NCBI RefSeq assembly: GCF_001613795.1
Contig: NZ_LPVZ01000012.1
Coordinates: 186,001 to 250,000 of the forward strand
Source of the DNA: Thalassospira sp. MCCC 1A01148
GTDB taxonomy: Bacteria > Pseudomonadota > Alphaproteobacteria > Rhodospirillales > Thalassospiraceae
Direction: 5' to 3'
Length of the DNA: 64,000 nt
Under the pieces are notes generated by a model. It was not told where the DNA came from, made no database searches, and saw nothing but the letters and a program-made list of their open reading frames with translations. Position numbers and translations under genes: made by a program. Of the stretch, positions 1 to 10,036 are shown one piece after another; position 1 is the stretch's first letter, and each line of letters starts with the position of its first letter.

Positions 1-2
1 TT

Positions 3-395
3 TGTGAACCCTATATTCGTCGTCGTGCCGTGCGTCACATGGAAAAGGGTCGTGTTGTGATCTTTGCCGCAGGGACCGGTAACCCGTTCTTCACCACCGA
101 TACCGCTGCTGCCTTGCGCGCGGTCGAAATGGGCTGTGATGCGTTGCTTAAGGGCACCCAGGTTGACGGTGTCTATACTGCGGATCCGAAAACCGATCCG
201 ACAGCAGAGCGTTACGACGAACTTACATACATGGAAGTTTTGTCCAAAGATTTGCGTGTTATGGACGCATCGGCTATTTCTTTGGCACGCGAAAATGATA
301 TTCCGGTTATCGTATTTTCTTTGCATAATCCGGGTGCCTTTGCAGACGTTGTTACTGCAAAGGGGACGTTTACGATTATTTCGAATGGAGACTGA
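3..395 (+). CDS. pyrH: UMP kinase, C-terminal part (5' end outside window)
   Basis: This is the C-terminal 130 residues of uridylate kinase, which phosphorylates UMP to UDP in the cytoplasm for pyrimidine nucleotide synthesis. The reading frame is open from the first bases of the window, so the gene begins upstream. Family features visible are the [17 protein letters not shown] stretch (nucleotide-binding part of the amino-acid-kinase fold) and the VDGVYTADP segment, typical of bacterial PyrH. It stops 2 bases before frr, the usual pyrH-frr arrangement, so the two are probably co-transcribed. Identification is firm; the N-terminal half cannot be assessed. Confidence 0.95.
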   Translation, partial: CEPYIRRRAVRHMEKGRVVIFAAGTGNPFFTTDTAAALRAVEMGCDALLKGTQVDGVYTADPKTDPTAERYDELTYMEVLSKDLRVMDASAISLARENDIPVIVFSLHNPGAFADVVTAKGTFTIISNGD

Positions 396-397
396 AC

Positions 398-961
398 GTG
401 TCTGACGTTGCTGGCCTAAAAAAGGACCTGTCCCGCCGTATGGAAGGGGCTGTCGAAGTACTGCACAAGGAATTTACCGGTCTGCGCACCGGACGTGCCA
501 GTGTAAGCCTTCTTGAGCCGGTTATGGTTGAAGCTTACGGCGTTCCGACCCCGCTTAACCAGGTAGCATCTGTCAGCGTTCCAGAATCGCGCATGCTTTC
601 TGTTCAGGTCTGGGACAAGTCGATGGTGAAATCCGTCGAAAAAGCCATTCGTGAGTCCGGTCTTGGTTTGAACCCGGCGGCTGATGGCACACTTGTTCGT
701 GTTCCGATTCCGGCCCTTAACGAAGAACGTCGCGCTGAACTGTCGAAGGTTGCCGGCAAGTATGCCGAGCAGGCCAAGGTTTCTGTTCGTAACGTTCGCC
801 GCGACGGCATGGACCAGCTGAAAAAGTGGGAAAAGGACGGTGACATCTCCAAGGACGAGATGCACAACGAGGAAAAAGAAGTTCAGAAGCTGACCGACAA
901 GGTCATTGGCGAGATTGATGAAGCGCTCTCGCACAAAGAACAGGAAATCATGCAAGTCTGA
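398..961 (+). CDS. frr: Ribosome recycling factor
   Basis: The 187-residue product matches the usual RRF length. With EF-G, RRF splits post-termination ribosomes into subunits. The conserved N-terminal segment with [10 protein letters not shown] (about residues 26-35), the central VQVWDKSMV and the C-terminal helical region with [12 protein letters not shown] are all present. I chose the GTG at 398, 2 bases after the pyrH stop; it gives the standard family N-terminus. It is followed 2 bases later by uppS, so this is a tightly packed operon. Confidence 0.97.
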   Translation: MSDVAGLKKDLSRRMEGAVEVLHKEFTGLRTGRASVSLLEPVMVEAYGVPTPLNQVASVSVPESRMLSVQVWDKSMVKSVEKAIRESGLGLNPAADGTLVRVPIPALNEERRAELSKVAGKYAEQAKVSVRNVRRDGMDQLKKWEKDGDISKDEMHNEEKEVQKLTDKVIGEIDEALSHKEQEIMQV

Positions 962-963
962 TT

Positions 964-1704
964 ATGGCTGTGCTTTCTTCGCAACCCCAAGCTTCAGATC
1001 TGACCTGTGTACCGCGCCACGTTGCCATCATTATGGATGGCAACGGACGCTGGGCCCGTGGTCGTGGGCGTCCCCGTACCATAGGGCATCGTGCCGGTGT
1101 CGATGCGGTGCGCCGCACGATTGAGGCATCGGCCGAACTCGGTATCGAGTATCTCACGCTGTATGGGTTCTCGACAGAGAACTGGAAGAGACCTGAAAGC
1201 GAGGTCAGCGATCTGATGGGGTTGCTGCGCCTGTTTCTGAAGCGTGAATTGTCCACTTTGCACAAGAATGGCGTGAAAATTCGTATTATCGGTGATCGTT
1301 CGCGGTTCGCCGACGATATTCGCGAACTTCTTGCAAAGGCTGAAAATCAGACCCGTGATAACACGCGCCTGAACCTGACCATCGCGCTGAGCTACGGTGC
1401 GCGGGCTGAAATCACTCAGGCTGTGCGGGACATTGCGGCCAAGGTTGCAGCAGGTGAACTTTCTGCAGATTTGATTACAGAAGAGCTTATCGAGGAAAAT
1501 CTGTCGACGGCAGGTATCCCGGATCCGGACCTTCTGATCCGGACCAGTGGTGAGCAGCGCATTAGCAACTTCCTGCTTTGGCAGTCAGCTTACACGGAAT
1601 TCGTCTTCGAAGATGTTCTGTGGCCGGATTTTGATCGCAGCCACCTTGAAAAAGCTATCGATAACTTTGCCGGGCGGGAGCGGCGTTTTGGTGCCGTCAT
1701 CTGA
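964..1704 (+). CDS. uppS: Undecaprenyl diphosphate synthase (cis-prenyltransferase)
   Basis: The 246-residue enzyme condenses isopentenyl diphosphate onto farnesyl diphosphate to make the C55 lipid carrier for peptidoglycan and polysaccharide export. The catalytic MDGNGRWA motif lies at residues 24-31, with Asp25 as the expected catalytic residue. The C-terminal RTSGEQRISNFLLWQ and AYTEFVF signatures that bind IPP are intact. It starts at ATG 964, right after frr, and its end overlaps the probable start of cdsA by 14 bases, suggesting translational coupling. Confidence 0.97.
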   Translation: MAVLSSQPQASDLTCVPRHVAIIMDGNGRWARGRGRPRTIGHRAGVDAVRRTIEASAELGIEYLTLYGFSTENWKRPESEVSDLMGLLRLFLKRELSTLHKNGVKIRIIGDRSRFADDIRELLAKAENQTRDNTRLNLTIALSYGARAEITQAVRDIAAKVAAGELSADLITEELIEENLSTAGIPDPDLLIRTSGEQRISNFLLWQSAYTEFVFEDVLWPDFDRSHLEKAIDNFAGRERRFGAVI

Positions 1705-2509
1705 GACCAAAGATCAAAAAGATACCAATTCCGGTTTGCTCCCACGCGTTCTTTCTGCGTTGGTCATGGCACCCGTGGCTGTCGCGGCTGTCTGGTTCGG
1801 CGCTCCTTATTTCGACATATTGCTGTTTGTATTCTGCGCCGGGATGATGTGGGAATGGTCGCGGATGTGTGCGCCCAAGTATTACAATGGCATCTCGGTT
1901 GTAACGGCTGTTGCCCTTGCGGTTGCCATGATGATGTATGTGACCGGTCAGGAAGAGTACATCATCATGCCGGTTGCGATTGGTGTGATCATCGCCGCGG
2001 CGCGGTCGGGACGAAACTGGCTGCTTGCAGGTTTCGGTGTGCTGTATATCTCGCTTGCAGCATTAGCGGCCCTTTGGCTGCGAACCCACGAGGGTGATGG
2101 TCTCCTGATCATTATGTGGTTGTTCTTCCTTGTTTGGGCCACGGACACCGGTGGTTATGTCTTTGGCAAGACCATCGGCGGTCCGAAACTGGCACCACGC
2201 TTTAGCCCAAAGAAGACCTGGGCGGGATTGATTGGCGGCATGATCTGTGCCGGGATCATCGGTGGTCTGGTAACCTATTTCAGTTCCGCCTCAGTCAATT
2301 GGATCATTGTTGGCGTCAGTATGGTGCTGGCGATTGTTGCGCAGATCGGTGACCTTGGTGAGTCCGCCCTTAAACGCCGTTTCGAGATCAAGGATAGCAG
2401 CGGTCTAATTCCGGGCCATGGCGGATTGCTTGATCGCGCTGACGGGATGTTGTCGGTGTTCCCGGTTGCCTTTGCTATTATCTGTTTCGCAGGGCTTTCT
2501 CTGCGTTAA
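1691..2509 (+). CDS. cdsA: Phosphatidate cytidylyltransferase (CDP-diglyceride synthase)
   Basis: This integral membrane enzyme makes CDP-diacylglycerol from phosphatidate and CTP, the branch point of phospholipid synthesis. Several hydrophobic segments span residues 20-215. The CDP-alcohol signature sits near the C-terminus (about residues 224-252), with KRRFEIKD and PGHGGLLDRADG. The frame is open far upstream, but longer versions would lie inside uppS. GTG at 1691 gives a normal 272-residue protein and a short overlap with uppS; TTG at 1688 is an alternative. Confidence 0.93.
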   Translation: MPSSETKDQKDTNSGLLPRVLSALVMAPVAVAAVWFGAPYFDILLFVFCAGMMWEWSRMCAPKYYNGISVVTAVALAVAMMMYVTGQEEYIIMPVAIGVIIAAARSGRNWLLAGFGVLYISLAALAALWLRTHEGDGLLIIMWLFFLVWATDTGGYVFGKTIGGPKLAPRFSPKKTWAGLIGGMICAGIIGGLVTYFSSASVNWIIVGVSMVLAIVAQIGDLGESALKRRFEIKDSSGLIPGHGGLLDRADGMLSVFPVAFAIICFAGLSLR

Positions 2510-2548
2510 GGCAGTCAAACTCTTGGCTGCTGTCCTTACAGGTGTTTG

Positions 2549-3709
2549 ATGACTTTAAAGAAATCCGTCAGTGTCTTTGGTGTTACGGGCTCAATTGGGG
2601 CCAGCACCGTTGATGTTCTGAAGTCCCACGCTGACAAATATGCTGTTGAGGCCGTTACTGCTCATCGCAATGTCGATGCACTGGCAAAAGCAGCGATCGA
2701 GCTTGATGCCAAATGCGCTGTCATTGGCGATCCGGCCTTCTTCGGGGCGCTACAGGATGCCTTGGCGGGCAAAGGCATCGAACTTGCTGCTGGCGAAGAT
2801 GCATTGATTGAGGCAGCGGAACGTCCATCTGACGTCGTCATTGCCGCAATTGTTGGCGCCGCAGGACTAAAACCGACTTTGGCTGCTATTCGTCGCGGTG
2901 CACGCATTGGTCTGGCCAACAAGGAAACGCTGGTTTGTGCCGGCGCGTTGATGACGGCCGAAATCACCAAGCACGGCGCGACCTTGATCCCCGTGGACTC
3001 AGAGCACAGTGCGATCTTTCAGGTGCTCGAAGATCACGAGGAATCCCGCGTTGATCGTATTTTGCTGACGGCCTCTGGTGGACCTTTCCGCGCATGGCCT
3101 CTGGACGATATGCGTTCGGTGACCCGTGCACAGGCCCTGGCACATCCCAACTGGGAAATGGGTGCAAAAATCTCGATTGATTCGGCAACCATGATGAACA
3201 AGGGCCTTGAACTGATCGAAGCATGGCATCTGTTTCCGGTGGCAGAGGAACAGATCGAGATTGTTGTTCATCCCCAATCGGTTGTTCATAGCATGGTGGA
3301 ATATTCCGATGGGTCCGTCCTCGCTCAACTCGGCACACCCGACATGCGGACCCCGATTGCCTATGCGCTTTCATGGCCGGACCGGATCAAGGTTGACACA
3401 CCGCGTCTTGATTTTGCCACGATCGGCAGCTTGAAGTTTGAAAAGCCGGACACAGATCGTTTCCCGGCACTTCGTCTTGCGCGACAGGCCTTGCAGGAAG
3501 GTGGCACGCTGCCTACTGTTCTGAACGCTGCGAATGAGGTTGCGGTTGAGGCGTTTCTAAAAGACAGAATCGGTTTTCTGGATATTGCCGTGACTGTTGA
3601 AAAGGTGATGACAAGACTTGGAAGCGAAGCGCTGACCAGCCTTGATCAGGTGTTTGAAACAGATGCGATGGTGCGCCGGGAAACGATGGCGTGTCTTGCT
3701 TCCGCTTAA
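2549..3709 (+). CDS. dxr: 1-deoxy-D-xylulose 5-phosphate reductoisomerase
   Basis: The 386-residue product converts DXP to 2-C-methyl-D-erythritol 4-phosphate with NADPH, the committed step of the MEP isoprenoid pathway that feeds UppS upstream. The NADPH-binding GVTGSIGAST motif is at residues 11-20. The PVDSEHSAIFQ metal and substrate motif and the ASGGPFR and NKGLELIEAWHLF blocks are intact. I chose ATG 2549 over the TTG one codon earlier. A 39-base gap separates it from cdsA. Confidence 0.97.
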   Translation: MTLKKSVSVFGVTGSIGASTVDVLKSHADKYAVEAVTAHRNVDALAKAAIELDAKCAVIGDPAFFGALQDALAGKGIELAAGEDALIEAAERPSDVVIAAIVGAAGLKPTLAAIRRGARIGLANKETLVCAGALMTAEITKHGATLIPVDSEHSAIFQVLEDHEESRVDRILLTASGGPFRAWPLDDMRSVTRAQALAHPNWEMGAKISIDSATMMNKGLELIEAWHLFPVAEEQIEIVVHPQSVVHSMVEYSDGSVLAQLGTPDMRTPIAYALSWPDRIKVDTPRLDFATIGSLKFEKPDTDRFPALRLARQALQEGGTLPTVLNAANEVAVEAFLKDRIGFLDIAVTVEKVMTRLGSEALTSLDQVFETDAMVRRETMACLASA

Positions 3710-3747
3710 ATTAAAATCGCTGGTTCGACCGGCTTAGGGAACTTTTG

Positions 3748-4851
3748 ATGGAAACCTTGCTTGCTTTTCTTTTTGTGCTCTCGGTGCTCGTGTTCGTTCA
3801 CGAATATGGTCACTACTGGGTGGCAATCAAAAACGGCGTAAAGGTCGAAGCCTTTTCAATCGGGTTTGGCCCGGAACTTTTCGGCTGGCAGGATAAAAAA
3901 GGTACTCGTTGGAAGGTCAGCCTTATTCCGCTTGGCGGTTACGTCAAGATGTTTGGCGATATGAACCCGGCCAGTGCCGGTGGTCGGGATGACCTGGATG
4001 CAGAAGAGGCGAAACATGCCTTCCATCACAAAGGCGTTGCGGCACGTGCGGCAATCGTTTTTGCAGGGCCGCTGGCCAATTTCATCTTTGCCATTATCGT
4101 CTTTACGTTCCTGTTTGCTGTGGTCGGACAACAGCGTGCCTTGCCGGTTGTTGGTGAAGTTCTTGAAAACAGCCCGGCATCTAGCGCGGGCCTGATGGCC
4201 GATGACCGGATCACGGCGATCAACGGTCAGTCGGTTGAATGGTTTTCCGAGCTTTCTGACATTGTGCGCGCAAATCCCGGGCAACCGATTTCCGTCACGG
4301 TCCAACGCGACAGTGAAATCGTTGATTTGGCCGTAACGCCCGAAGCCGTCGAAGTCGACGAGGGTGGAATGACCGCGACTGTCGGGCGTCTTGGCATTAC
4401 AGCGGGTGATTTTGAGATGAGCCGGACCGGCGTTGTGGAATCCGTTGGTCGCGCCTTTGAGACAACCTATTCGCTGACCACTCAAACATTCTCTGCACTT
4501 GGTGAAATGATCAGTGGTGATCGTGATAGTTCCGAACTGGGTGGCCCGATCAGGATCGCTCAAATGTCAGGGCAGGTGGCCGAAGGGGGCATTGCACCGC
4601 TTCTGTTCTTCATGGGCTATCTTTCCATCAGCCTTGGGTTGATCAACCTGATGCCTGTTCCGGTTCTGGATGGTGGTCATCTTGTGTTCTATGCGATTGA
4701 GGCAATTCGCGGTAAGCCATTGGGGGCAAAAGCACAAGAATATGGTTTCCGTATTGGCGCGGGTTTGGTATTCAGCTTAATCATTTTCGCAACGTGGAAC
4801 GATTTGACGCAATTGGGTGTCTTCAGTTTCCTCAAAGGACTTGCTGGCTGA
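3748..4851 (+). CDS. rseP: RseP-type site-2 zinc metalloprotease (M50)
   Basis: This inner-membrane intramembrane protease of the RseP/MmpA family cleaves anti-sigma factors or other single-pass proteins in their membrane segment. The zinc motif HEYGH is at residues 18-22 inside the first membrane helix. The second metal-ligand motif in INLMPVPVLDGGH lies in the C-terminal membrane region, and a PDZ domain sits between them (about residues 120-200, with ENSPASSAGL). ATG 3748 is preferred to the TTG one codon earlier. Its stop overlaps the bamA start by one base. The substrate in this organism cannot be read from the sequence. Confidence 0.94.
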   Translation: METLLAFLFVLSVLVFVHEYGHYWVAIKNGVKVEAFSIGFGPELFGWQDKKGTRWKVSLIPLGGYVKMFGDMNPASAGGRDDLDAEEAKHAFHHKGVAARAAIVFAGPLANFIFAIIVFTFLFAVVGQQRALPVVGEVLENSPASSAGLMADDRITAINGQSVEWFSELSDIVRANPGQPISVTVQRDSEIVDLAVTPEAVEVDEGGMTATVGRLGITAGDFEMSRTGVVESVGRAFETTYSLTTQTFSALGEMISGDRDSSELGGPIRIAQMSGQVAEGGIAPLLFFMGYLSISLGLINLMPVPVLDGGHLVFYAIEAIRGKPLGAKAQEYGFRIGAGLVFSLIIFATWNDLTQLGVFSFLKGLAG

Positions 4852-7172
4852 TGAATGACAGCAACAGGGGGGTTAACTTGCTGCGTAAGGTAAAAGCGGC
4901 AGTGGTCATTACGGCCCTGCTTGGCGGAACGGCGCCATTGATTGTTCCTGTGGCTGTGCATGCCCAGTCAGGTATCATTCGCGACATCGAAGTCGAAGGC
5001 AATAACCGTATCGAAAGCGCAACGGTGAATGCCTACCTGACCGTGGCCCCCGGTGACTCCTACGACATTCAAAAAATCAACAGCTCGCTTAAGGCTCTGT
5101 TCTCGACCGGTTTGTTTGCCGACGTGTCCTTTTCCTTTAATCAGGGAATATTGCGGGTAAACGTTGTTGAAAACCCGATCATCAACCGGATTGCCTTTGA
5201 AGGTAATCAGCGTCTTGACGATGAAACACTGGGTGCGGAACTGCAGTTGCGCCCGCGTGTTGTTTACACACGTACCAAGGTTCAGGCGGACGTTCAGCGT
5301 GTTCTTGAACTCTATCGCCGCAGCGGTCGTTTCGCCGCCACCGTGGAGCCGAAGGTCATCCAGCTTGATCAGAACCGTGTCGATCTGGCCTTTGAAATCG
5401 ACGAAGGGGATGCAACCGGCATCCGCAAGATCAACTTTGTGGGTAACAAGGCTTTTGATGACGGCGAGCTTTCCGATGTTATTCGCACGACCGAAAGTGC
5501 CTGGTGGAAAATCCTGACGGCTGACGACAACTATGACCCGGACCGCGTGACTTTTGACCGCGAATTGCTGCGTCGTTTCTATCTTGCGGCTGGCTACGCC
5601 GATTTTCAGGTCCTGTCATCTGTTGCAGAACTTACGCCTGATCGTTCCGACTTCTTCGTGACCTATACGGTAAGCGAAGGGCAGCGCTATCAGTTTGGCG
5701 AGATCAATGTTGTTTCGCTGATCGACAAGATCGACCCTGAAACCCTGATGCCGCTGATCGAGATCGAAAGTGGTGAATGGTATAACGCGACGCTCGTTGA
5801 TGATGCTGTTGATGCACTGGCCGATCGTGTCGGTGACCAAGGCTACGCCTTCATTGATATTCGACCGAATGTAGAGCGCAACCGCGAAGCTGGTACGATT
5901 GACATTACCTTCAACATTGCCGAAGGCCCAAAAGTCTATGTCGAGCGCATCAATGTTGTCGGGAACGTCCGAACCCTTGATGAAGTGGTCCGTCGCGAGT
6001 TCCGTCTGGTCGAAGGCGATGCCTTTAGCAGCTCCAAAATGCAGCGCTCCAGACAACGCATTGAAAACCTGAATTTCTTCAAGTCGGTCGATGTCAAAAC
6101 GCTGCCTGGATCCTCGCCCGATCAGACCGTGATCGAAGTTGATGTCGAAGAAAAGTCAACTGGCGAGTTCTCTATCGGTGCAGGCTACGGAACGGATAAC
6201 GGGGCATTTGGTCAGCTTGGTATTCGTGAACGTAACTTGCTTGGTAAAGGCCAGGATCTGCGCTTGAACTTCACATTGGGTTCAACCGACCAGCAAGTAG
6301 ACCTTTCCTTTACAGAACCCTACTTCCTGGATCGAGAAATCGCGGCAGGCTTTGATCTCTATCGCCGCGAAGAAGATAACCAGGACGAAAGCTCTTACGA
6401 CGAAGAGCAGACCGGTGGTCGTCTTCGTGCCGGATTCCGCTATAACGAAGAACTGTCGCATTCGTTCCGTTATACCCTCGAGAGCAACAGCTATTCGAAT
6501 ATTGATGCAACTGACGCGTCGCGGCTTCTCTTGGCGGAAGACACTGATTTTGTTGAATCCGTGATAGGCCATACACTGACCTATGATGAGCGCGACAGCA
6601 CGATTGCACCGACCGAGGGCTATTTTGCACGACTGTCGAACGATGTTGCTGGGCTTGGCGGGGACGAATCCTATTTGCGTACGCGCGTTGAAGGCGGTTA
6701 CTACTACCCGCTTGACCGTCAACACGAGTGGGTTCTGTCGACCCGTGGCGCCACCGGGTACATCTTCGGGTTTGACGACGACACCCGGATTTCCCAGCGG
6801 TTCATGGTCGGTGGCGCTAACTTGCGTGGTTTCGAGGCGGCTGGTGTCGGTCCACGTGATATCGCGACTGGGGATGCGTTGGGCGCGAAAATGTATTACA
6901 CCGGTTCAGTGCAAATGGACTTCCCGCTTGGCACACCTGACGAGTTTGCCCTGACCGGTCGTATTTTTAGTGATTTCGGCTCCAGTCAGGATGTTGACGG
7001 CGCACGGCCGGGCGAGATTTACGATACCGGAACGCTGCGTAGTTCGGTTGGTGTTGGCGTTGGCTGGGAATCTCCGTTTGGCCCGATTGGTGTTGATATC
7101 TCTCAGGCCATCACAAAAGAAGATCACGACAAAGAGGAAATGTTCCGACTTAACTTCGGAACCAGATTCTAA
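4851..7172 (+). CDS. bamA: Outer membrane assembly factor BamA
   Basis: BamA is the central beta-barrel of the machine that folds outer-membrane proteins. The product has a signal-like hydrophobic stretch ending near VAVHAQS, five POTRA repeats over about residues 40-430, and a C-terminal 16-strand barrel ending in Phe (RLNFGTRF), the usual outer-membrane protein end. The VGGANLRGF sequence matches the conserved RGF loop inside the barrel. ATG 4851 overlaps the rseP stop. TTG 4878, with an AGGGGGG stretch a few bases upstream, is a credible alternative that keeps the signal peptide. skp and the lipid A genes follow. Confidence 0.96.
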   Translation: MNDSNRGVNLLRKVKAAVVITALLGGTAPLIVPVAVHAQSGIIRDIEVEGNNRIESATVNAYLTVAPGDSYDIQKINSSLKALFSTGLFADVSFSFNQGILRVNVVENPIINRIAFEGNQRLDDETLGAELQLRPRVVYTRTKVQADVQRVLELYRRSGRFAATVEPKVIQLDQNRVDLAFEIDEGDATGIRKINFVGNKAFDDGELSDVIRTTESAWWKILTADDNYDPDRVTFDRELLRRFYLAAGYADFQVLSSVAELTPDRSDFFVTYTVSEGQRYQFGEINVVSLIDKIDPETLMPLIEIESGEWYNATLVDDAVDALADRVGDQGYAFIDIRPNVERNREAGTIDITFNIAEGPKVYVERINVVGNVRTLDEVVRREFRLVEGDAFSSSKMQRSRQRIENLNFFKSVDVKTLPGSSPDQTVIEVDVEEKSTGEFSIGAGYGTDNGAFGQLGIRERNLLGKGQDLRLNFTLGSTDQQVDLSFTEPYFLDREIAAGFDLYRREEDNQDESSYDEEQTGGRLRAGFRYNEELSHSFRYTLESNSYSNIDATDASRLLLAEDTDFVESVIGHTLTYDERDSTIAPTEGYFARLSNDVAGLGGDESYLRTRVEGGYYYPLDRQHEWVLSTRGATGYIFGFDDDTRISQRFMVGGANLRGFEAAGVGPRDIATGDALGAKMYYTGSVQMDFPLGTPDEFALTGRIFSDFGSSQDVDGARPGEIYDTGTLRSSVGVGVGWESPFGPIGVDISQAITKEDHDKEEMFRLNFGTRF

Positions 7173-7750
7173 TGCATATGATCAAAACTCTACGTAATCT
7201 GCTGGTTCTTTCCGCCCTGTTTGGTTTCACCGCACACATGTCTGTTGTGCAGGCCCAGGAACCAAACCCGGACAACTTTGCCTCTGTGATGATTGTTGAT
7301 TTTGCCGGTATCATGCGCGAAGCGTCTGCCATGCAGGATGCCCGTAAGCAGATCCGCGACCGTCAGGTTGCCTATCAGCAGGAAATCGAAACCCGCGAAC
7401 AGGCCCTGCGCGAGGAAGAGAAACAGCTCGCTCAGCAACGTACACTTCTGGCGGCTGACGTTTTTCAGGGCAAGCAAAAGCAGTTTCAGCAAAAGGTTGC
7501 TGACTTCCAGAAATTTGCCCAGGCCCGCAGCCGCGTTCTCGATCAGGCCCTGGCCGAAGCACAGTCAAGGTTCTCACAGGCACTGAATGAAATTATCGGC
7601 AGCATCGCCGAAGAACGCGGTGCAAACCTTGTTCTTCATCGTGGGCAGGCCGTTCTGTTTGCAACATCAATGGATGCCAGCAAGGAAGTTTTCGAGCGCG
7701 TAAATGCCGAAATCCCAACCATCACGGTTGAATTCAAGGAAGGCTCCTGA
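7172..7750 (+). CDS. skp: Periplasmic chaperone Skp/OmpH family
   Basis: The 192-residue product has an N-terminal signal peptide (about residues 1-28, ending near VVQAQ) and a long charged, helix-forming middle section (about residues 55-130) rich in Glu, Gln, Arg and Lys. This is the tentacle coiled coil of Skp, which holds unfolded outer-membrane proteins for BamA. Position directly after bamA, overlapping its stop codon by one base, supports the call. ATG 7178 is an alternative start two codons in. Sequence conservation in this family is low, so the call rests on architecture and context. Confidence 0.9.
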   Translation: MHMIKTLRNLLVLSALFGFTAHMSVVQAQEPNPDNFASVMIVDFAGIMREASAMQDARKQIRDRQVAYQQEIETREQALREEEKQLAQQRTLLAADVFQGKQKQFQQKVADFQKFAQARSRVLDQALAEAQSRFSQALNEIIGSIAEERGANLVLHRGQAVLFATSMDASKEVFERVNAEIPTITVEFKEGS

Positions 7751-8769
7751 TGGCGGATGCGCGTTTCTTTAGCCGTAAGGGACCATTCAGTGTAGCCGAA
7801 ATCGCTGCGCTAACGGAAACAACACCGGTAAACGCACCCGATGAATCCAGGGTGTTTCAAGACGTCTCGCCGCTACAGAATGCTGATAGCGAAATTCTGA
7901 GCTTCTTTGACAATCGCAAGTACCTTTCCGCTTTCGAAAGCAGCAAGGCCGGTGCCTGCTTTGTCCGCCCGGAATTTGCAGAACGTGCCCCCGAAGGCAT
8001 GGTTTTGTTCACCACCAAGGACCCTTATCGCGCCTATGCAAAGGCCGCGACGGCCTTCTATCCGTTTGAAACCGGCAATGGCGTTGTTTCCGATCATGCT
8101 GTGATTGATCCGACGGCCAAGCTGGGCAACGGTGTACAGGTCGATGCTGGTGCCGTGATCGGGGCCAATTGCGAAATCGGTGACGGTACGATCATCGCAT
8201 CAAACGCGGTCATCGGTGAAGGGGTTGTTATCGGTGCTGGATGTAAGATTGGTGCCAATGCTTCGATCAGCCACAGCCTGATCGGCAATCTGTGCCTGAT
8301 TTATCCGGGGGCGCGCATCGGGCAGGACGGTTTTGGCTTTGCAATGGGGCCGCAGGGCCACGCCAAGGTCCCGCAGTTGGGCCGGGTCGTCATTGGCAAC
8401 GACGTTGAAGTCGGCTCAAACAGCACGATTGACCGTGGTGCGGGCCCGGATACGGTGATTGGCAACGGCTGTCGTATCGACAATCTGGTGCAAATCGGCC
8501 ATAACGTTGAGCTGGGCATGGGGTGTGTCGTCGTCTCGCAAGTCGGGATTTCGGGTTCAACCAAGCTTGGAAATTTTGTCGTGCTTGCTGGTCAGGCAGG
8601 CATTACAGGGCACCTCGAAATCGGCGATGGCGCGAAAGTCGCAGCCCAGTCAGGTGTCATGAAAAATGTGGGGCCGGGGGAAACAGTGGGTGGAAGCCCC
8701 GCCGTTCCGGTCATGGAATATCATAAACAGACGGTCGCCTTGTCGCGTCTGATACGAAAAAAGAAATAA
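7750..8769 (+). CDS. lpxD: UDP-3-O-(3-hydroxyacyl)glucosamine N-acyltransferase
   Basis: LpxD adds the second hydroxyacyl chain in lipid A synthesis using acyl-ACP. The 339-residue product has the N-terminal uridine-binding domain (about residues 1-100) and a long left-handed beta-helix of hexapeptide repeats (about residues 110-300). The QIGHNVELG stretch near residue 250 carries the expected catalytic His. It ends in a short basic helix (LSRLIRKKK). Its ATG overlaps the skp stop by one base, and fabZ follows after 11 bases. Confidence 0.96.
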   Translation: MADARFFSRKGPFSVAEIAALTETTPVNAPDESRVFQDVSPLQNADSEILSFFDNRKYLSAFESSKAGACFVRPEFAERAPEGMVLFTTKDPYRAYAKAATAFYPFETGNGVVSDHAVIDPTAKLGNGVQVDAGAVIGANCEIGDGTIIASNAVIGEGVVIGAGCKIGANASISHSLIGNLCLIYPGARIGQDGFGFAMGPQGHAKVPQLGRVVIGNDVEVGSNSTIDRGAGPDTVIGNGCRIDNLVQIGHNVELGMGCVVVSQVGISGSTKLGNFVVLAGQAGITGHLEIGDGAKVAAQSGVMKNVGPGETVGGSPAVPVMEYHKQTVALSRLIRKKK

Positions 8770-8780
8770 GGGCTACACAC

Positions 8781-9230
8781 ATGACCGAACTGGTAAGTGT
8801 CGATATCCAGCGCATTCTGGAAATGATTCCGCATCGCTATCCGTTCCTTTTGATCGACAAGGTCATCGACATCGAAACCGATGTCCGTGCCACCGGTATC
8901 AAGAACGTGACGATGAACGAGCCGCAATTCACCGGCCATTTCCCGCAGCAGCCGATCATGCCGGGTGTCCTTATCATTGAAAGCATGGCGCAAACCGCGG
9001 CTATTCTGGTGGTACAAACGCTTGGTGCGGACGCAGAAGGCAAGCTGGTCTATTTCATGAGCATCGACAATGCCCGTTTCCGCAAGCCGGTGACCCCGGG
9101 GGACGTCATGCACATTCATGTGACCAAGAAACAAAGCCGTGGTCCGGTCTGGAAGTTCGAAAGCCAGGTCAAGGTCGACGGTCAGGTCGTGGCCGAGGCC
9201 ACCATCGCCGCGATGATCCGGGATAGCTGA
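8781..9230 (+). CDS. fabZ: 3-hydroxyacyl-ACP dehydratase FabZ
   Basis: The 149-residue hotdog-fold enzyme dehydrates 3-hydroxyacyl-ACP in fatty-acid elongation and competes with LpxA for the same hydroxyacyl-ACP pool, which explains its place between lpxD and lpxA. The signature [20 protein letters not shown] runs over residues 53-72, with His53 and Glu67 as the catalytic pair. It is preceded by a short 11-base spacer after lpxD and followed by lpxA 2 bases later. Confidence 0.97.
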   Translation: MTELVSVDIQRILEMIPHRYPFLLIDKVIDIETDVRATGIKNVTMNEPQFTGHFPQQPIMPGVLIIESMAQTAAILVVQTLGADAEGKLVYFMSIDNARFRKPVTPGDVMHIHVTKKQSRGPVWKFESQVKVDGQVVAEATIAAMIRDS

Positions 9231-9232
9231 TA

Positions 9233-10036
9233 ATGTCAAAAGTGCATCCAACCGCCGTTGTCGAAGATGGCGCGCAGATTGGTCAGGATGTCGAAATCGG
9301 GCCCTATAGCGTGGTCGGTCCGAATGCTGTCTTGGGTGATGGTGTCAAACTGCACAGCCACGTTGCTGTCGCGGGTCACACGACCCTTGGCGATCAGTGC
9401 GAAGTCTTTCCGTTTGCCTCTGTCGGTCACGCACCGCAGGATCTGAAATTCAAGGGCGAGCAGAGCCGTCTGATCATTGGCAAGCGTACCAAGATCCGCG
9501 AAGGTGCGACCCTGAATCCCGGCACCGAAGGTGGCGGCATGGAAACCACCATCGGTGATGATTGCCTGCTGATGACCGGGGCCCATGTTGGCCATGATTG
9601 TCACGTGGGAAACCATTGCATCTTGGTCAATAACGGGACGCTCGCCGGTCATGTGCTGGTAGAGGATTTCGCGATTGTTGGTGGCCTGTCGGCCGTGCAC
9701 CAGTTTGTCCGAATTGGTAAACACGCCATGATTGGCGGTATGACCGGTGTTGAAAGCGACGTCATTCCCTACGGTTCCGTAATAGGTAACCGCGCGTATC
9801 TGTCGGGTCTGAATATTATCGGACTGAAACGCAGGGGTTTTGATCGTGAAACCATCCATTCGCTGCGCAAGGCCTATCGTTTGCTGTTTGCGCAGGAAGG
9901 CACCCTGGCTGAACGTGTTGAAGAAGTCGCCAAAGACTTCGAGGGTGTTGGTCCGGTGATGGAAATCATCAATTTCCTCCAAGCGGAAAGCATGCGTTCC
10001 GTATGCACACCAAAATATGACAGCTCCGCAGGATAG
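9233..10036 (+). CDS. lpxA: UDP-N-acetylglucosamine acyltransferase
   Basis: LpxA catalyses the first step of lipid A synthesis, 3-O-acylation of UDP-GlcNAc. The 267-residue protein is a left-handed beta-helix with hexapeptide repeats over about residues 1-190 and a helical C-terminus. The motif GAHVGHDCHVGNHC contains His121, which aligns with the catalytic His125 of the E. coli enzyme. Its last 20 bases overlap the start of lpxI in another frame, indicating coupled translation. Confidence 0.97.
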   Translation: MSKVHPTAVVEDGAQIGQDVEIGPYSVVGPNAVLGDGVKLHSHVAVAGHTTLGDQCEVFPFASVGHAPQDLKFKGEQSRLIIGKRTKIREGATLNPGTEGGGMETTIGDDCLLMTGAHVGHDCHVGNHCILVNNGTLAGHVLVEDFAIVGGLSAVHQFVRIGKHAMIGGMTGVESDVIPYGSVIGNRAYLSGLNIIGLKRRGFDRETIHSLRKAYRLLFAQEGTLAERVEEVAKDFEGVGPVMEIINFLQAESMRSVCTPKYDSSAG